A DNA stretch of 50,817 nucleotides from Pseudobutyrivibrio sp. (lineage in GTDB: Bacteria; Bacillota; Clostridia; Lachnospirales; Lachnospiraceae). The notes below the pieces were generated by a model that had not been told where the DNA came from, searched no databases, and was given only the letters and a program-made list of their open reading frames with translations. The position numbers were made by a program, and so were the translations under genes. Shown piece after piece: positions 42,436 through 50,563 of the stretch (position 1 is its first letter; every line of letters starts with the position of its first letter). The stretch spans positions 1-50,817 of the forward strand of contig JAIKWH010000033.1 in NCBI GenBank assembly GCA_024684955.1. The letters run 5' to 3'.

Positions 42436-42798
42436 ATGGAGCAAATTAAAGACAATATGTATCAGATTGATAAGGCTGAGCTCCTCCAGGTTATCATGGA
42501 GAAGAAAAATGCTCTCTGGAGACTTTGCCAGATTTGCTGTTCATTCCCAAAGGCTGAGCAGCACTACGAGGTTACATATTCATTCTCAAGTGGATATGAT
42601 TTCGTTCAGTATCGTCTGATTGCAGAAAAAGACGAGTGGGTTCCTAGTATCTCTCGTGTATACAACTCAGCAGTTTTTTATGAGAATGAGATGCACGAGC
42701 TTTGGGGACTTAATGTAGAAAATATAAAGGTTGATTTACACGATAAGTTATATCGTATCGATGTAGAGACACCATTCTTACCAAAGGAGGAAAACTAA
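42436..42798 (+). CDS. echD: Ech hydrogenase subunit EchD (NuoC-like)
   Basis: A 120-residue subunit related to NuoC. It shows the family's V-P-SI-RVYNSAVFYENEMHELWGL segment (around residues 72-93), where NuoC proteins have their conserved E..D/E-MFG motif. It has no cofactor ligands itself and holds the large and small subunits together. The frame is open further upstream into echC, but AAGGAGG lies 8 nt before this ATG. The stop is one base from the next start. Confidence 0.88.
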   Translation: MEQIKDNMYQIDKAELLQVIMEKKNALWRLCQICCSFPKAEQHYEVTYSFSSGYDFVQYRLIAEKDEWVPSISRVYNSAVFYENEMHELWGLNVENIKVDLHDKLYRIDVETPFLPKEEN

Positions 42799-42799
42799 G

Positions 42800-43879
42800 A
42801 TGGGAAATAGAAGTGTCGTTCCATTTGGACCACAGCATCCTGTTCTGCCAGAGCCAATTCATCTTGACTTAGTCCTGGAGGACGAGAAGGTTTTAGCTGC
42901 AGTTCCTTCTATTGGATTTATTCACAGAGGTCTTGAAAGCCTCACAGACAAAAAAGACTTTAATGAGATGGTATATGTAGCAGAGCGTATCTGCGGTATT
43001 TGTTCATTCCAGCATGGTATGGCATACTGTATGGCTCTTGAGGAAATCATGAATGTTGAGGTTCCTCGTCGTGCAGATTACCTTCGTACAATTTGGTCAG
43101 AGATGAGCCGTCTTCACAGCCACCTTCTTTGGCTTGGACTTCTTGCCGATGGTTTCGGCTTTGAGTCACTTTTCATGCATTCTTGGAGACTTCGTGAAAA
43201 AATCCTTGATATGTTTGAAATCTCAACAGGTGGACGTGTAATCTTCTCTGTTAACAAAATCGGTGGTGTATTAAAGGATATGCCAAACGATATGCTTCGC
43301 GACTTCGTTCGCCAGCTTAATGATATGGAAAAGGAAATCCGTGATACAACAAAGATTTTCCTTGATGACTATACAGTAAAGAGCCGTCTTGTTGGCGTTG
43401 GTATTCTGACAGGTGAGGATGCTATCCGTCGTGGTGCTGTAGGCCCTATGATGCGTGCATCAGGAATCAACGTTGATATGAGAAAGAATGGCTACTGTGC
43501 ATATGGAGATCTTGATTTTGATGTAATCACATCAAACAACTGTGATTCATACGCTCGTTGCGAAGTTCGTATCGGCGAGATTTTCCAGTCAATCGACATC
43601 ATCCGTCAGTGTGTTGAAAAGATACCTGATGGCGAAATTGATACAAAGGTAGTTGGTATGCCTAACGGTGAGGCTAGCATCCGCGTTGAACAGCCTAGAG
43701 GTGAGGCATATTACCATGTACGTGCTAACGGAACAAAGTTCCTTGACAGATTCAGAGTCCGCACACCTACATTTGCCAACGTACCAGCTCTTGTTCAGAC
43801 ATTACAGGGTGCTCAGTATGGTGATGTGCCACTTTTGGTACTTACAATCGATCCATGTATCAGCTGTACAGAGAGATAA
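42800..43879 (+). CDS. echE: Ech [NiFe]-hydrogenase large subunit EchE (NuoD-like)
   Basis: A 359-residue catalytic subunit. The Ni-Fe site has Cys65 and Cys68 in the N-terminal RICGICSFQH and Cys353 and Cys356 in the C-terminal DPCISCTER. Both motifs are complete, so it is a hydrogenase and not a complex I NuoD. The protein ends at the Arg of the second motif; there is no C-terminal extension to be removed by an endopeptidase, as known for EchE-type subunits. It evolves or oxidises H2 with ferredoxin as partner. AAAGGAGG lies 10 nt before the ATG. Confidence 0.97.
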   Translation: MGNRSVVPFGPQHPVLPEPIHLDLVLEDEKVLAAVPSIGFIHRGLESLTDKKDFNEMVYVAERICGICSFQHGMAYCMALEEIMNVEVPRRADYLRTIWSEMSRLHSHLLWLGLLADGFGFESLFMHSWRLREKILDMFEISTGGRVIFSVNKIGGVLKDMPNDMLRDFVRQLNDMEKEIRDTTKIFLDDYTVKSRLVGVGILTGEDAIRRGAVGPMMRASGINVDMRKNGYCAYGDLDFDVITSNNCDSYARCEVRIGEIFQSIDIIRQCVEKIPDGEIDTKVVGMPNGEASIRVEQPRGEAYYHVRANGTKFLDRFRVRTPTFANVPALVQTLQGAQYGDVPLLVLTIDPCISCTER

Positions 43880-43900
43880 AAGAGAAAGGAGTTTAAAGAG

Positions 43901-44317
43901 ATGGGACAATTTTTACCATTCGCTAAACAAGTAATGAAAAACCTCTTCTCTGAGCCAGCTACTACTCAGTATCCATTTAAGCCTGCTGAGTATCCAGAGC
44001 GCACAAGAGGTCATGTAGATATAGATAAAGATATGTGCATTCTTTGTGGTATGTGTATGCGCAGCTGCCCTCCAGGAGCAATCACTGTTGATAGAAATGG
44101 CAAGACCTGGTCTATCAACCGTTTTGATTGCGTTCAGTGTGGCTATTGCGTAGAAAAGTGCCCTAAGAAGTGCCTTTCTATTACACCAGGCTATCAGGAG
44201 CCAGGCCCAGAAAAGGTTGCCTACACAGTAGAGGTGCCTTATGAGCCACCAAAGCCTGCTGCTAAACCAGCGGCACCGGCAGCACCAGCTGCTGAGGCTC
44301 CAAAGACTGAGGCTTAA
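43901..44317 (+). CDS. echF: Ech hydrogenase ferredoxin subunit EchF
   Basis: A 138-residue NuoI-like subunit with two [4Fe-4S] motifs: Cys46, 49, 52 and 56 (CILCGMCMRSCP), and Cys77, 80, 83 and 87 (CVQCGYCVEKCP). It carries electrons from ferredoxin to EchC. Residues 116-138 form a Pro/Ala/Lys-rich tail that EchF does not need for cluster binding; it is likely flexible. GAAAGGAG precedes the ATG. A terminator follows directly. Confidence 0.94.
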   Translation: MGQFLPFAKQVMKNLFSEPATTQYPFKPAEYPERTRGHVDIDKDMCILCGMCMRSCPPGAITVDRNGKTWSINRFDCVQCGYCVEKCPKKCLSITPGYQEPGPEKVAYTVEVPYEPPKPAAKPAAPAAPAAEAPKTEA

Positions 44318-44325
44318 TCATTGAG

Positions 44326-44353
44326 GCCACCTGATTTAACAGGTGGCTTTTTT
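44326..44353 (+). terminator. Intrinsic terminator of the ech operon
   Basis: GCCACCTG (44326-44333) and CAGGTGGC (44340-44347) form a perfect stem, followed by six T. It separates echF from hypF, so hyp expression may come from its own promoter or read-through. Confidence 0.92.
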
Positions 44354-44395
44354 AATTAGGTTTTAGAGTATGTAAGTTTGTAAGGGAAGATACTG

Positions 44396-46678
44396 ATGGT
44401 AAAAAAGTATGTGATAAAGGGACTGGTCCAGGGAATAGGCTATCGTCCATTTGTTGCAGAGATTGCAGACAAACTTAATATAGATGGTTTTGTCAGAAAC
44501 ACAGGTGGAATCGTGACAGTGGTTGCAAGAGGCCAGGAGTCTGCCCTTATTTCCTTTAGGGATAGGATTACAAATGACCTTCCTACAGGGGGATTTATTA
44601 CATCTGTTGTAGAGGAAGAGGCAAATGATGGAGAGGTAGCTTTGCTGGCAGATTCTGGTTTTGTAATTGTAAATTCTGACCAGGACCTGGGAGCAAATTT
44701 ACCTCTTATTCCTGCGGACATAGCCACTTGCCCTGATTGCCAAAAGGAACTATTTGATCCTGCAAACAGGAGGTATCTCCACCCATTTATTTCCTGTACC
44801 GTATGTGGACCTAGGTATTCCATTTTAAAGAGCCTGCCATATGACAGGGAAACTATTACCATGGGAGACTTTGAGATGTGTCCTGACTGCCAGAAAGAAT
44901 ACTCAGGCAGGGGAGAAAAGAGGAGGCATGCCCAGACTATAGCCTGCAAGGCCTGCGGACCACAGTTAGAATTTAGGGTGATTTCTTCAGATTCCAGCCT
45001 AGGTAGCAATGAGATTAATGATGCCATAGCATTTTTAAAGGCTGGGGGTATTCTCGCTATCAAGGATATAGGCGGATATCACCTGGCCTGCAATCCTTTT
45101 GATAGGCAGGCTGTGGCAGCCCTCAGGATACTAAAGCACAGGGAGGCCAAGTCCTTTGCAATCATGTTTGAGGACCTGGATCAAATCAGGGAATACGCCA
45201 CTGTAAATGAAAAAGAGGGGGAGGCTCTAGAGTCTCCTGCCAGACCTATTGTTTTAGTGAGACGAATTCAGAATGTAGACAAAGACTTTGCGGACAATGT
45301 CTGCCTGTCTAGCCCTGATGTGGGAGCCATGTTGCCTTGCAATCCGGTGCAGATAATGCTTGTAAAAGAATGTGGACCACTGATTATGACCTCGGGAAAT
45401 GCCAGCGGGGATGTGCTGGAGACTGACAATGACAAGATGACTGAGTGGATGAAAGAGCGGGGAAATTCTCCGGAGATGAAAGGTGTTAGTCTCGCGATTC
45501 TTTCCCATAACAGAGAAATCTTAAGGCCAATGGACGATTCTGTAATGAAGATTGTCCGAGGAAGGAGCCAGTATATTAGAAGAGGACGAGGTCATGTCCC
45601 AACACCTATACCTGTGGATATCCCCGGAGAAATTTTTGCAGCCGGTGGAGATCTCAAGTCCACATTCTGCTATATAAAAAATGGTCTTGCCTACCCAAGC
45701 CAGTATTTGGGAGATTTGGAATCTGTATCCTGCCAGGAATTCTACCAGGTTGAGAGGGATGCTATGAGCAGGATTTTCGGATTCGAGCCAAAGGCTGTGG
45801 TTAGGGACAAGCACCCAGGATATTTTAGCAACCAGGTGGCAGCAAAAGGAAACCTGCCGATTATAGATGTGCAGCATCATAAGGCCCATGTGGCATCTGT
45901 AATAGCAGAGCAAAACATAAAGGGACCTATCCTTGGCTTTGCCTTTGATGGCACAGGATATGGAGATGATGGGGCTATCTGGGGATCGGAAATATTTGCC
46001 TGGGATGGTCATTCTATGGAAAGAGTTGGCCATTTGAAAGAAATGAAATTAATAGGTGGTGACCAGGGAGCAAAAAACACCAACACCATAGCCCTTGCCA
46101 TGATTCATAATCTTGGCCTGGATGAAAAGTTCGACAGTCTGGCTTTTAAAAAAGGTCTTATACATGACTTTGATAAGGGCGGGGCTGACCTGATTAGGGC
46201 TGCAATTGATAACGGCATTAATACAATTAATTCCACCTCTATGGGCAGGCTCTTTGACGCAGTCTCTGCCATACTAGGTATATGTCATTATAATTCTTAT
46301 GAGGGTCAGGCCCCTATAGAATTAGAAAATATTGCGAGCCAGACAAAGGAGGCTTACCCACTAAAGATAAGTAAAGATGGGGATACAAAGGAACTTTTCG
46401 CAGCACTGCTAAATGCAATGGAAGAGGGGGTAGATGTACCAAGACTGGCCAGAGGATTTATCCTAGGGGTGGCAGATTTTATAAAAACAAAGGCTGATGA
46501 GATGGAAATTAATCAAATTGTCCTATCGGGAGGCACCTTCCTCAACCGTATTTTATTGGAAACATCCATTGACCTATTGGAGGATAGAGGCTATAAAGTA
46601 TATACGGCCCAAATTTTGCCACCGGGAGATGGGGGCATATGTTTAGGCCAGGCATATATAGTTAGCAAAAATAATTAG
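44396..46678 (+). CDS. hypF: Carbamoyltransferase HypF
   Basis: A 760-residue protein that activates carbamoyl phosphate and transfers the carbamoyl group to the C-terminal cysteine of HypE, the first step in making the cyanide ligands of the Ni-Fe site. Domains in order: acylphosphatase (GLVQGIGYRPF, Arg17; VRNTGG), two zinc fingers (CPDCQKELFD...CTVCGPRYSI; CPDCQKEYSG...CKACGP, ~115-185), YrdC-like (~200-390), and the Kae1-like C-terminal domain (VQHHKAHVASVIAEQ; FAFDGTGYGDDGAIWGSE). Full length for the family. AAGGGAAG precedes the ATG. Confidence 0.96.
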   Translation: MVKKYVIKGLVQGIGYRPFVAEIADKLNIDGFVRNTGGIVTVVARGQESALISFRDRITNDLPTGGFITSVVEEEANDGEVALLADSGFVIVNSDQDLGANLPLIPADIATCPDCQKELFDPANRRYLHPFISCTVCGPRYSILKSLPYDRETITMGDFEMCPDCQKEYSGRGEKRRHAQTIACKACGPQLEFRVISSDSSLGSNEINDAIAFLKAGGILAIKDIGGYHLACNPFDRQAVAALRILKHREAKSFAIMFEDLDQIREYATVNEKEGEALESPARPIVLVRRIQNVDKDFADNVCLSSPDVGAMLPCNPVQIMLVKECGPLIMTSGNASGDVLETDNDKMTEWMKERGNSPEMKGVSLAILSHNREILRPMDDSVMKIVRGRSQYIRRGRGHVPTPIPVDIPGEIFAAGGDLKSTFCYIKNGLAYPSQYLGDLESVSCQEFYQVERDAMSRIFGFEPKAVVRDKHPGYFSNQVAAKGNLPIIDVQHHKAHVASVIAEQNIKGPILGFAFDGTGYGDDGAIWGSEIFAWDGHSMERVGHLKEMKLIGGDQGAKNTNTIALAMIHNLGLDEKFDSLAFKKGLIHDFDKGGADLIRAAIDNGINTINSTSMGRLFDAVSAILGICHYNSYEGQAPIELENIASQTKEAYPLKISKDGDTKELFAALLNAMEEGVDVPRLARGFILGVADFIKTKADEMEINQIVLSGGTFLNRILLETSIDLLEDRGYKVYTAQILPPGDGGICLGQAYIVSKNN

Positions 46679-46751
46679 GACTTCTTGGAGACAGAACAAT
46701 AAAATTGTCAGCAAGAATCCAGACTTATTTGTTTATATAAGGAGTAATACT

Positions 46752-46961
46752 ATGTGCGTAGCAATACCAGGATTGGTTAAGAAAAAGAGAGATGGAAAAG
46801 TTACTGTGGATTTCAATGGCAATGAGGTTGAGGCATACGCAGGATTGTGCCAGGTGGAGGAAGGGGACTATGCCCTTGTTCACGCTGGTTGCGTTATACA
46901 GACTTTAAAGAAGGACGAGGCTGAGGAAATAATAGAACTTATGGGAGGCCTTGAGGGCTAA
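46752..46961 (+). CDS. hypC: Hydrogenase assembly chaperone HypC
   Basis: A 69-residue HypC. The essential Cys2 is present in the MCVAIPG start, and the OB-like core has VDFNGNEVEAYAGL and GDYALVHAGCVIQTL. With HypD it holds the Fe(CN)2CO unit and carries it to the large subunit. ATAAGGAG lies 10 nt before the ATG. Its stop overlaps hypD's start in TAATG. Confidence 0.96.
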   Translation: MCVAIPGLVKKKRDGKVTVDFNGNEVEAYAGLCQVEEGDYALVHAGCVIQTLKKDEAEEIIELMGGLEG

Positions 46962-47995
46962 TGGAAATCAGTGCATTAGTTGATTTTTTACAAAATTATG
47001 ATGGTCCAAAGATTAGGTTGATGGAGGTTTGCGGCAGCCACACCCATGCTATAGCAAAGCATGGAATTAGGGATTTGCTTTCTGCCAATATAGAATTATT
47101 GTCAGGGCCGGGATGCCCTGTGTGCGTTACACCTACAGCCTACATCGACAAACTGATAGAGATTTGTCTGAGGGAAAACACTACAGTGGCCACCTTTGGG
47201 GATTTGCTCAGGGTGCCGGGATCCAAGGAGAGTTTGAATGAGGCCAAGGGCCGGGGTGGCAGGGTTGCCATGGTATATTCCCCAATGGATGTGTTAGGAC
47301 TTGCCAAAGAAAATCCTGACATGAATTATGTTTTTGCAGCAGTGGGCTTTGAGACCACCGCTCCTGTTTATACCCTGCTTTTAGACCAGGTCCAGGCTAT
47401 GGGACTTGAAAATGTCCAGGTACTGACAGCCCTTAAAACTATGCCGGGAGCCATTTCCTACCTGTGCGAGAATGGGGCTCAGATAGACGGATTTATTGCC
47501 CCAGGCCATGTGTGCGCAATTACAGGTGCAGACTATTTTGCGGGGCTGGCTGAAAAATATCAGATTCCATTTGCTGTATCAGGTTTTGGAGACAGAGAGC
47601 TTGTCATTGCAATCTATGGCCTGGCCCAGATGGTTATCAACAAAGAGCATGTGGTGAAAAACTACTATACTTCTGTGGTGGACAGTGGACAAAACGATAT
47701 AGTAGTTTCTCAGTTTAATAAATATTATGAAAAGGCAGATGTGGCCTGGAGAGGAATGGGTATCATCCCAGGTTCCGGCCTTGTTTTAAAGGATGAGTTT
47801 AAAAAATATGACGCAGGCAGCATAGGCTTAGACCAGGACAACAAGCGCAACAAGGCTTGTCGCTGTGGAGAAATCCTGATGGGAAAATGCAAGCCTAGCG
47901 ATTGCCCACTTTTCGGCAAAGTTTGTACACCTATGCACCCTGAGGGGGCTTGCATGGTTTCCGAAGAGGGTTCCTGCTTTAATGCATATAGATAG
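46961..47995 (+). CDS. hypD: Fe-S scaffold HypD
   Basis: A 344-residue HypD, where the Fe(CN)2CO group is assembled. Conserved blocks: MEVCGSHTHAIAKHG with Cys24, GPGCPVCVTP with Cys52 and Cys55, VGFETTAP, and GFIAPGHVCAITG. The C-terminal [4Fe-4S] region has CRCGEILMGKCKPSDCPLFG and ends with PMHPEGACMVSEEGSCFNAY. Translationally coupled to hypC and followed 13 nt later by hypE. Confidence 0.96.
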   Translation: MEISALVDFLQNYDGPKIRLMEVCGSHTHAIAKHGIRDLLSANIELLSGPGCPVCVTPTAYIDKLIEICLRENTTVATFGDLLRVPGSKESLNEAKGRGGRVAMVYSPMDVLGLAKENPDMNYVFAAVGFETTAPVYTLLLDQVQAMGLENVQVLTALKTMPGAISYLCENGAQIDGFIAPGHVCAITGADYFAGLAEKYQIPFAVSGFGDRELVIAIYGLAQMVINKEHVVKNYYTSVVDSGQNDIVVSQFNKYYEKADVAWRGMGIIPGSGLVLKDEFKKYDAGSIGLDQDNKRNKACRCGEILMGKCKPSDCPLFGKVCTPMHPEGACMVSEEGSCFNAYR

Positions 47996-48008
47996 AATGG
48001 AGTAAAAA

Positions 48009-49010
48009 ATGGATAAGATTATTATGGAGCACGGGTCAGGCGGCCGTGCAACAGGAGAATTAATTAGGGATATATTTGAGTCACAGTTTAACAGTGACGT
48101 CCTGTCAGAGATGGAGGATGCAGCAGTGGTACCTGGCAGCGGCACTATTGCCATGACTACAGATTCCTTTGTCGTTACCCCTCTAGAATTTCCAGGAGGA
48201 GACATAGGAAGACTGTGCATCTGCGGCACTGTCAATGACCTTTGCATGAGAGGGGCTGTGCCTAAATACATCACCTGCGGCTTCATTCTGGAGGAGGGGG
48301 CTGATGTGGCCCTCCTGAGGAGATTGGTAAAGTCTATGGCTGAGACTGCTGAGGAGGCAGGGGTCAAAATCGTTGCTGGAGATACAAAGGTAATCGAGGG
48401 CAATGGAGGTATTTATATCAACACAGCAGGTGTTGGCTTTATCCCTGATGGAGTGGATATTAAGGCAAAAAATGCCACTGTAGGAGATGCTATTATTGTC
48501 TCTGGAAATGTGGGAGACCATCACGCCACTGTTTTGAGCCAGAGAATGGGTATCAAAAATAACATCAAAAGTGACAATGCTCCATTACAGGACATGGTAG
48601 GCAATTTAGTAAAGGCAAAAATGCCTGTCCATGTATTAAGGGACGTCACAAGAGGTGGACTTGGCACAGTATTAAAGGAACTAGCACTTTCTTCTAATAC
48701 TTGTTTTGAGATAGAGCAGGATAAACTGCCAGTGGACCCACAGGTAGAGAGTTTTTGTGGGCTTTTGGGACTGGATCCACTTTATATGGGCAACGAGGGC
48801 AAGATGGTTGCAATTGTGCCAGAGGAATGTGCAAATGAGTGTGTAGATATTATCAAATCTAGCAAGTATGGCCAGGATGCCTGCATCATCGGCTATGTAA
48901 ATGAGCCAGGTGATGATAGTGAAAAGGGCAGTCTGATTCTCAAGACAAGAATTGGTGGCCGCAGATTTATAGATATTCTCCAGGGAGAGGGCCTTCCACG
49001 TATTTGCTAA
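48009..49010 (+). CDS. hypE: Carbamoyl dehydratase HypE
   Basis: A 333-residue HypE. It converts the carbamoyl group it receives from HypF to a thiocyanate on its C-terminal cysteine, using ATP. The C-terminus is ...LPRIC, with the required Cys333. The N-terminal HGSGGRATGELI and ATP-binding DSFVVTPLEFPGGDIG and CGTVNDLCMRGA blocks are present. Length is typical. It ends the hyp cluster; no clear terminator follows before the CheY-like gene. Confidence 0.96.
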   Translation: MDKIIMEHGSGGRATGELIRDIFESQFNSDVLSEMEDAAVVPGSGTIAMTTDSFVVTPLEFPGGDIGRLCICGTVNDLCMRGAVPKYITCGFILEEGADVALLRRLVKSMAETAEEAGVKIVAGDTKVIEGNGGIYINTAGVGFIPDGVDIKAKNATVGDAIIVSGNVGDHHATVLSQRMGIKNNIKSDNAPLQDMVGNLVKAKMPVHVLRDVTRGGLGTVLKELALSSNTCFEIEQDKLPVDPQVESFCGLLGLDPLYMGNEGKMVAIVPEECANECVDIIKSSKYGQDACIIGYVNEPGDDSEKGSLILKTRIGGRRFIDILQGEGLPRIC

Positions 49011-49050
49011 ACTAGTTCACTAATAATTCAAGAAAATTTTTTATACACTG

Positions 49051-49059
49051 TGTTATAAT
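49051..49059 (+). promoter_or_regulatory. Extended -10 promoter of the CheY-like gene
   Basis: TGTTATAAT matches the extended -10 form (TGnTATAAT) 63 nt before the start codon. No good -35 is visible, as is common with extended -10 promoters. Confidence 0.62.
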
Positions 49060-49121
49060 TATTGCATATCCAAAAATAGGGATCCGAACTGTAAATTATT
49101 TTGGCAATTTAGGAGGACATT

Positions 49122-49514
49122 TTGGGTAATACAGTATTGGTGGTAGATGACTCAAAATTTATGAGAGCCGTCGTTAGAAACGAAGTGCAAAAGAATGGCT
49201 GTACAGTCATTGCAGAGGCCGACAATAGCAACGCTGCTGTGGAGGCTTACAAGCAGTACAAGCCAGACATTGTTACCATGGATATTACTATGACAGTTGA
49301 TGGTCACACAATTGGGCGTAGTTCTAATGGAATTGATGCAATCAAACAGATTAAGGCCATTGATCCAGATGCAAAGATTCTAGTGGTTAGTGCCATGGGA
49401 CAAAAGTGTTATGTTATAGAGGCTATAGAGGCAGGAGCCCAAGACTTTGTTATCAAGCCTTTTAATGAGGGGCGTTTCGCCGAGGCCATTAGCCACTTTA
49501 TCACAGAAGAATAA
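49122..49514 (+). CDS. CheY-like response regulator with an insertion
   Basis: A 130-residue stand-alone receiver domain. The acidic pair Asp9-Asp10, phospho-accepting Asp54 (TMDITM), Ser90 and Lys112 (VIKPF) are all present, so phosphorylation is expected. The loop after Asp54 carries about eight extra residues (TVDGHTIGRSSNG in place of the usual P.MDG), close to the phosphorylation site. There is no output domain, so it should act by protein contact, for example on a flagellar switch or another kinase relay. The start is TTG, supported by AGGAGG 5 nt upstream. It has its own promoter and terminator. Confidence 0.9.
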   Translation: MGNTVLVVDDSKFMRAVVRNEVQKNGCTVIAEADNSNAAVEAYKQYKPDIVTMDITMTVDGHTIGRSSNGIDAIKQIKAIDPDAKILVVSAMGQKCYVIEAIEAGAQDFVIKPFNEGRFAEAISHFITEE

Positions 49515-49550
49515 AAAACCAGGAGCAAAGATTTAGCCCCTGGTTTTTTT
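49513..49550. terminator. Bidirectional intrinsic terminator
   Basis: AAAAAACCAGGAGC and GCCCCTGGTTTTTTT form an imperfect stem with A and T runs on both sides. It lies between the CheY-like gene (+) and thiT (-, stop at 49584). Confidence 0.85.
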
Positions 49551-49583
49551 AGTATATAAATGTTTGAGCAAAACATTTCTAAC

Positions 49584-50270
49584 TTATTCTGTAGCCATTC
49601 TCCTAATCTGAACCATAAGGTTTTCAACTGGATTAAGGGCGAGAACAACTACTGTGATTGCTGCCTCTGCAAAGATGTAGATGGCATTGTAAACAAGTGA
49701 GTATGGAAGAGCGCCCCATCCATCCCAAGCATATGAGCCAAAGAAAATCCAACCTGACAGAACTGCAAATACATATCTGCCTAAAACACCAGCAGCATAA
49801 CCTTTGATAAGGCCGTGCTTTGAGTTGCAGAAGAGACCTGAGAGACCCAGGGCTCCAAAGGCAAGGATATAGTCAACAACAAGCTGCATTGGATATAAAA
49901 CATATGGGTCTATTACCAGTGAAAGAAGGCCATATGCAACCCCGGTGAGGATTCCAACACCAGTGCCAAACCAATAACCAGGCAGGCAGATAACAAGCAT
50001 TGAGAATAAAGTGATTGAGCCGCCAGTAGGGAAATGGAATAGTTTGATATTTGAAAGAACAATTCCAAGGGCCATTGAAACAGCGCAAAAGGCAAGTTGT
50101 TTTGCGGTAAGTTTTCCCCCTGTAGCTGCGCTGGCGTCGATGCGCTTTTTTGCAAAAAGTATAGCCAGTGATAAAAGAACAATAATTACAGCGATAAGAA
50201 GTACATTACCCAGTGTAGTAGGTACGTAGGTTGTCTCGCCCCAGTCATTTACAACAACATTGTAAAGCAT
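49584..50270 (-). CDS. thiT: Thiamine transporter ThiT (ECF S component)
   Basis: A 228-residue membrane protein, the thiamine-specific S subunit of an ECF-type ABC transporter. About six helices are visible. Family landmarks are ALGIVLSNIKLFHFPTGGSITLFSML (ligand region), PGYWFGTGVGILTGVAYGLLSLVIDPYVLYPMQ and YALGALGLSG-like DYILAFGALGLSG. An ATG six codons upstream is in frame, but the GGGAG site for the chosen ATG falls inside those codons. The shared EcfA1, EcfA2 and EcfT subunits are not in this window. A TPP riboswitch precedes it on the same strand. Confidence 0.93.
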   Translation of the reverse strand: MLYNVVVNDWGETTYVPTTLGNVLLIAVIIVLLSLAILFAKKRIDASAATGGKLTAKQLAFCAVSMALGIVLSNIKLFHFPTGGSITLFSMLVICLPGYWFGTGVGILTGVAYGLLSLVIDPYVLYPMQLVVDYILAFGALGLSGLFCNSKHGLIKGYAAGVLGRYVFAVLSGWIFFGSYAWDGWGALPYSLVYNAIYIFAEAAITVVVLALNPVENLMVQIRRMATE

Positions 50271-50300
50271 AAAAAAATCTCCCTTCATATATGGATATAT

Positions 50301-50396
50301 GCTAGGAGATACCTGGTTAGCTTCCTTACGCCGGTATTATCCGGTTCAAGTAATAAGGGTCGGTGATAATCACCTCTCAGCAATAGCGCCCCTAGC
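50301..50396 (-). promoter_or_regulatory. TPP riboswitch (THI element)
   Basis: On the minus strand the conserved blocks CTGAGAGG, ACCC, ACTTGAACCGGATAATACCG and GCGTAAGGAAG occur in the right order. P1 is closed by GCTAGG (50391-50396) and CCTAGC (50301-50306). It lies 30 nt before the thiT start. No intrinsic terminator lies between, so control is probably translational: ATCTCC at the aptamer's 3' edge (50305-50310 region) can pair with the GGAGAT of the thiT ribosome binding site (50277-50282 region). Confidence 0.95.
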
Positions 50397-50530
50397 AAAT
50401 TTATTAAGTTCGTAAAATAAAATAGCACGTTATTATTTAAAGGTCAACATAATTGTGAATCTTTTGTCGAAAAATGGCGGAATGCTTTTATACCGGCTAG
50501 AAGTTGATATATAATAGAATTAGTTTAAAT

Positions 50531-50563
50531 TAGGAGATTGCGGGATTTCTCCGCAGATAATAG
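50531..50563 (+). promoter_or_regulatory. Structured ribosome-binding region of hflX
   Basis: AGGAG (50532-50536) is too far from the ATG at 50564 unless the hairpin TGCGG (50539-50543) with CCGCA (50551-50555) forms, which would leave about 10 nt. An alternative stem GGAGA (50533-50537) with TCTCC (50548-50552) would hide the Shine-Dalgarno. The two cannot form together. A TATAAT at 50510-50515 is a possible -10. Confidence 0.4.

Noticed and set aside
44440..45063. 207-codon minus-strand reading frame inside hypF
   Set aside because: It is an antisense shadow of a clear hypF; no ribosome binding site or family resemblance.
47828..48403. 191-codon minus-strand reading frame across hypD/hypE
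   Set aside because: It is antisense to two well-supported genes and resembles no known protein.
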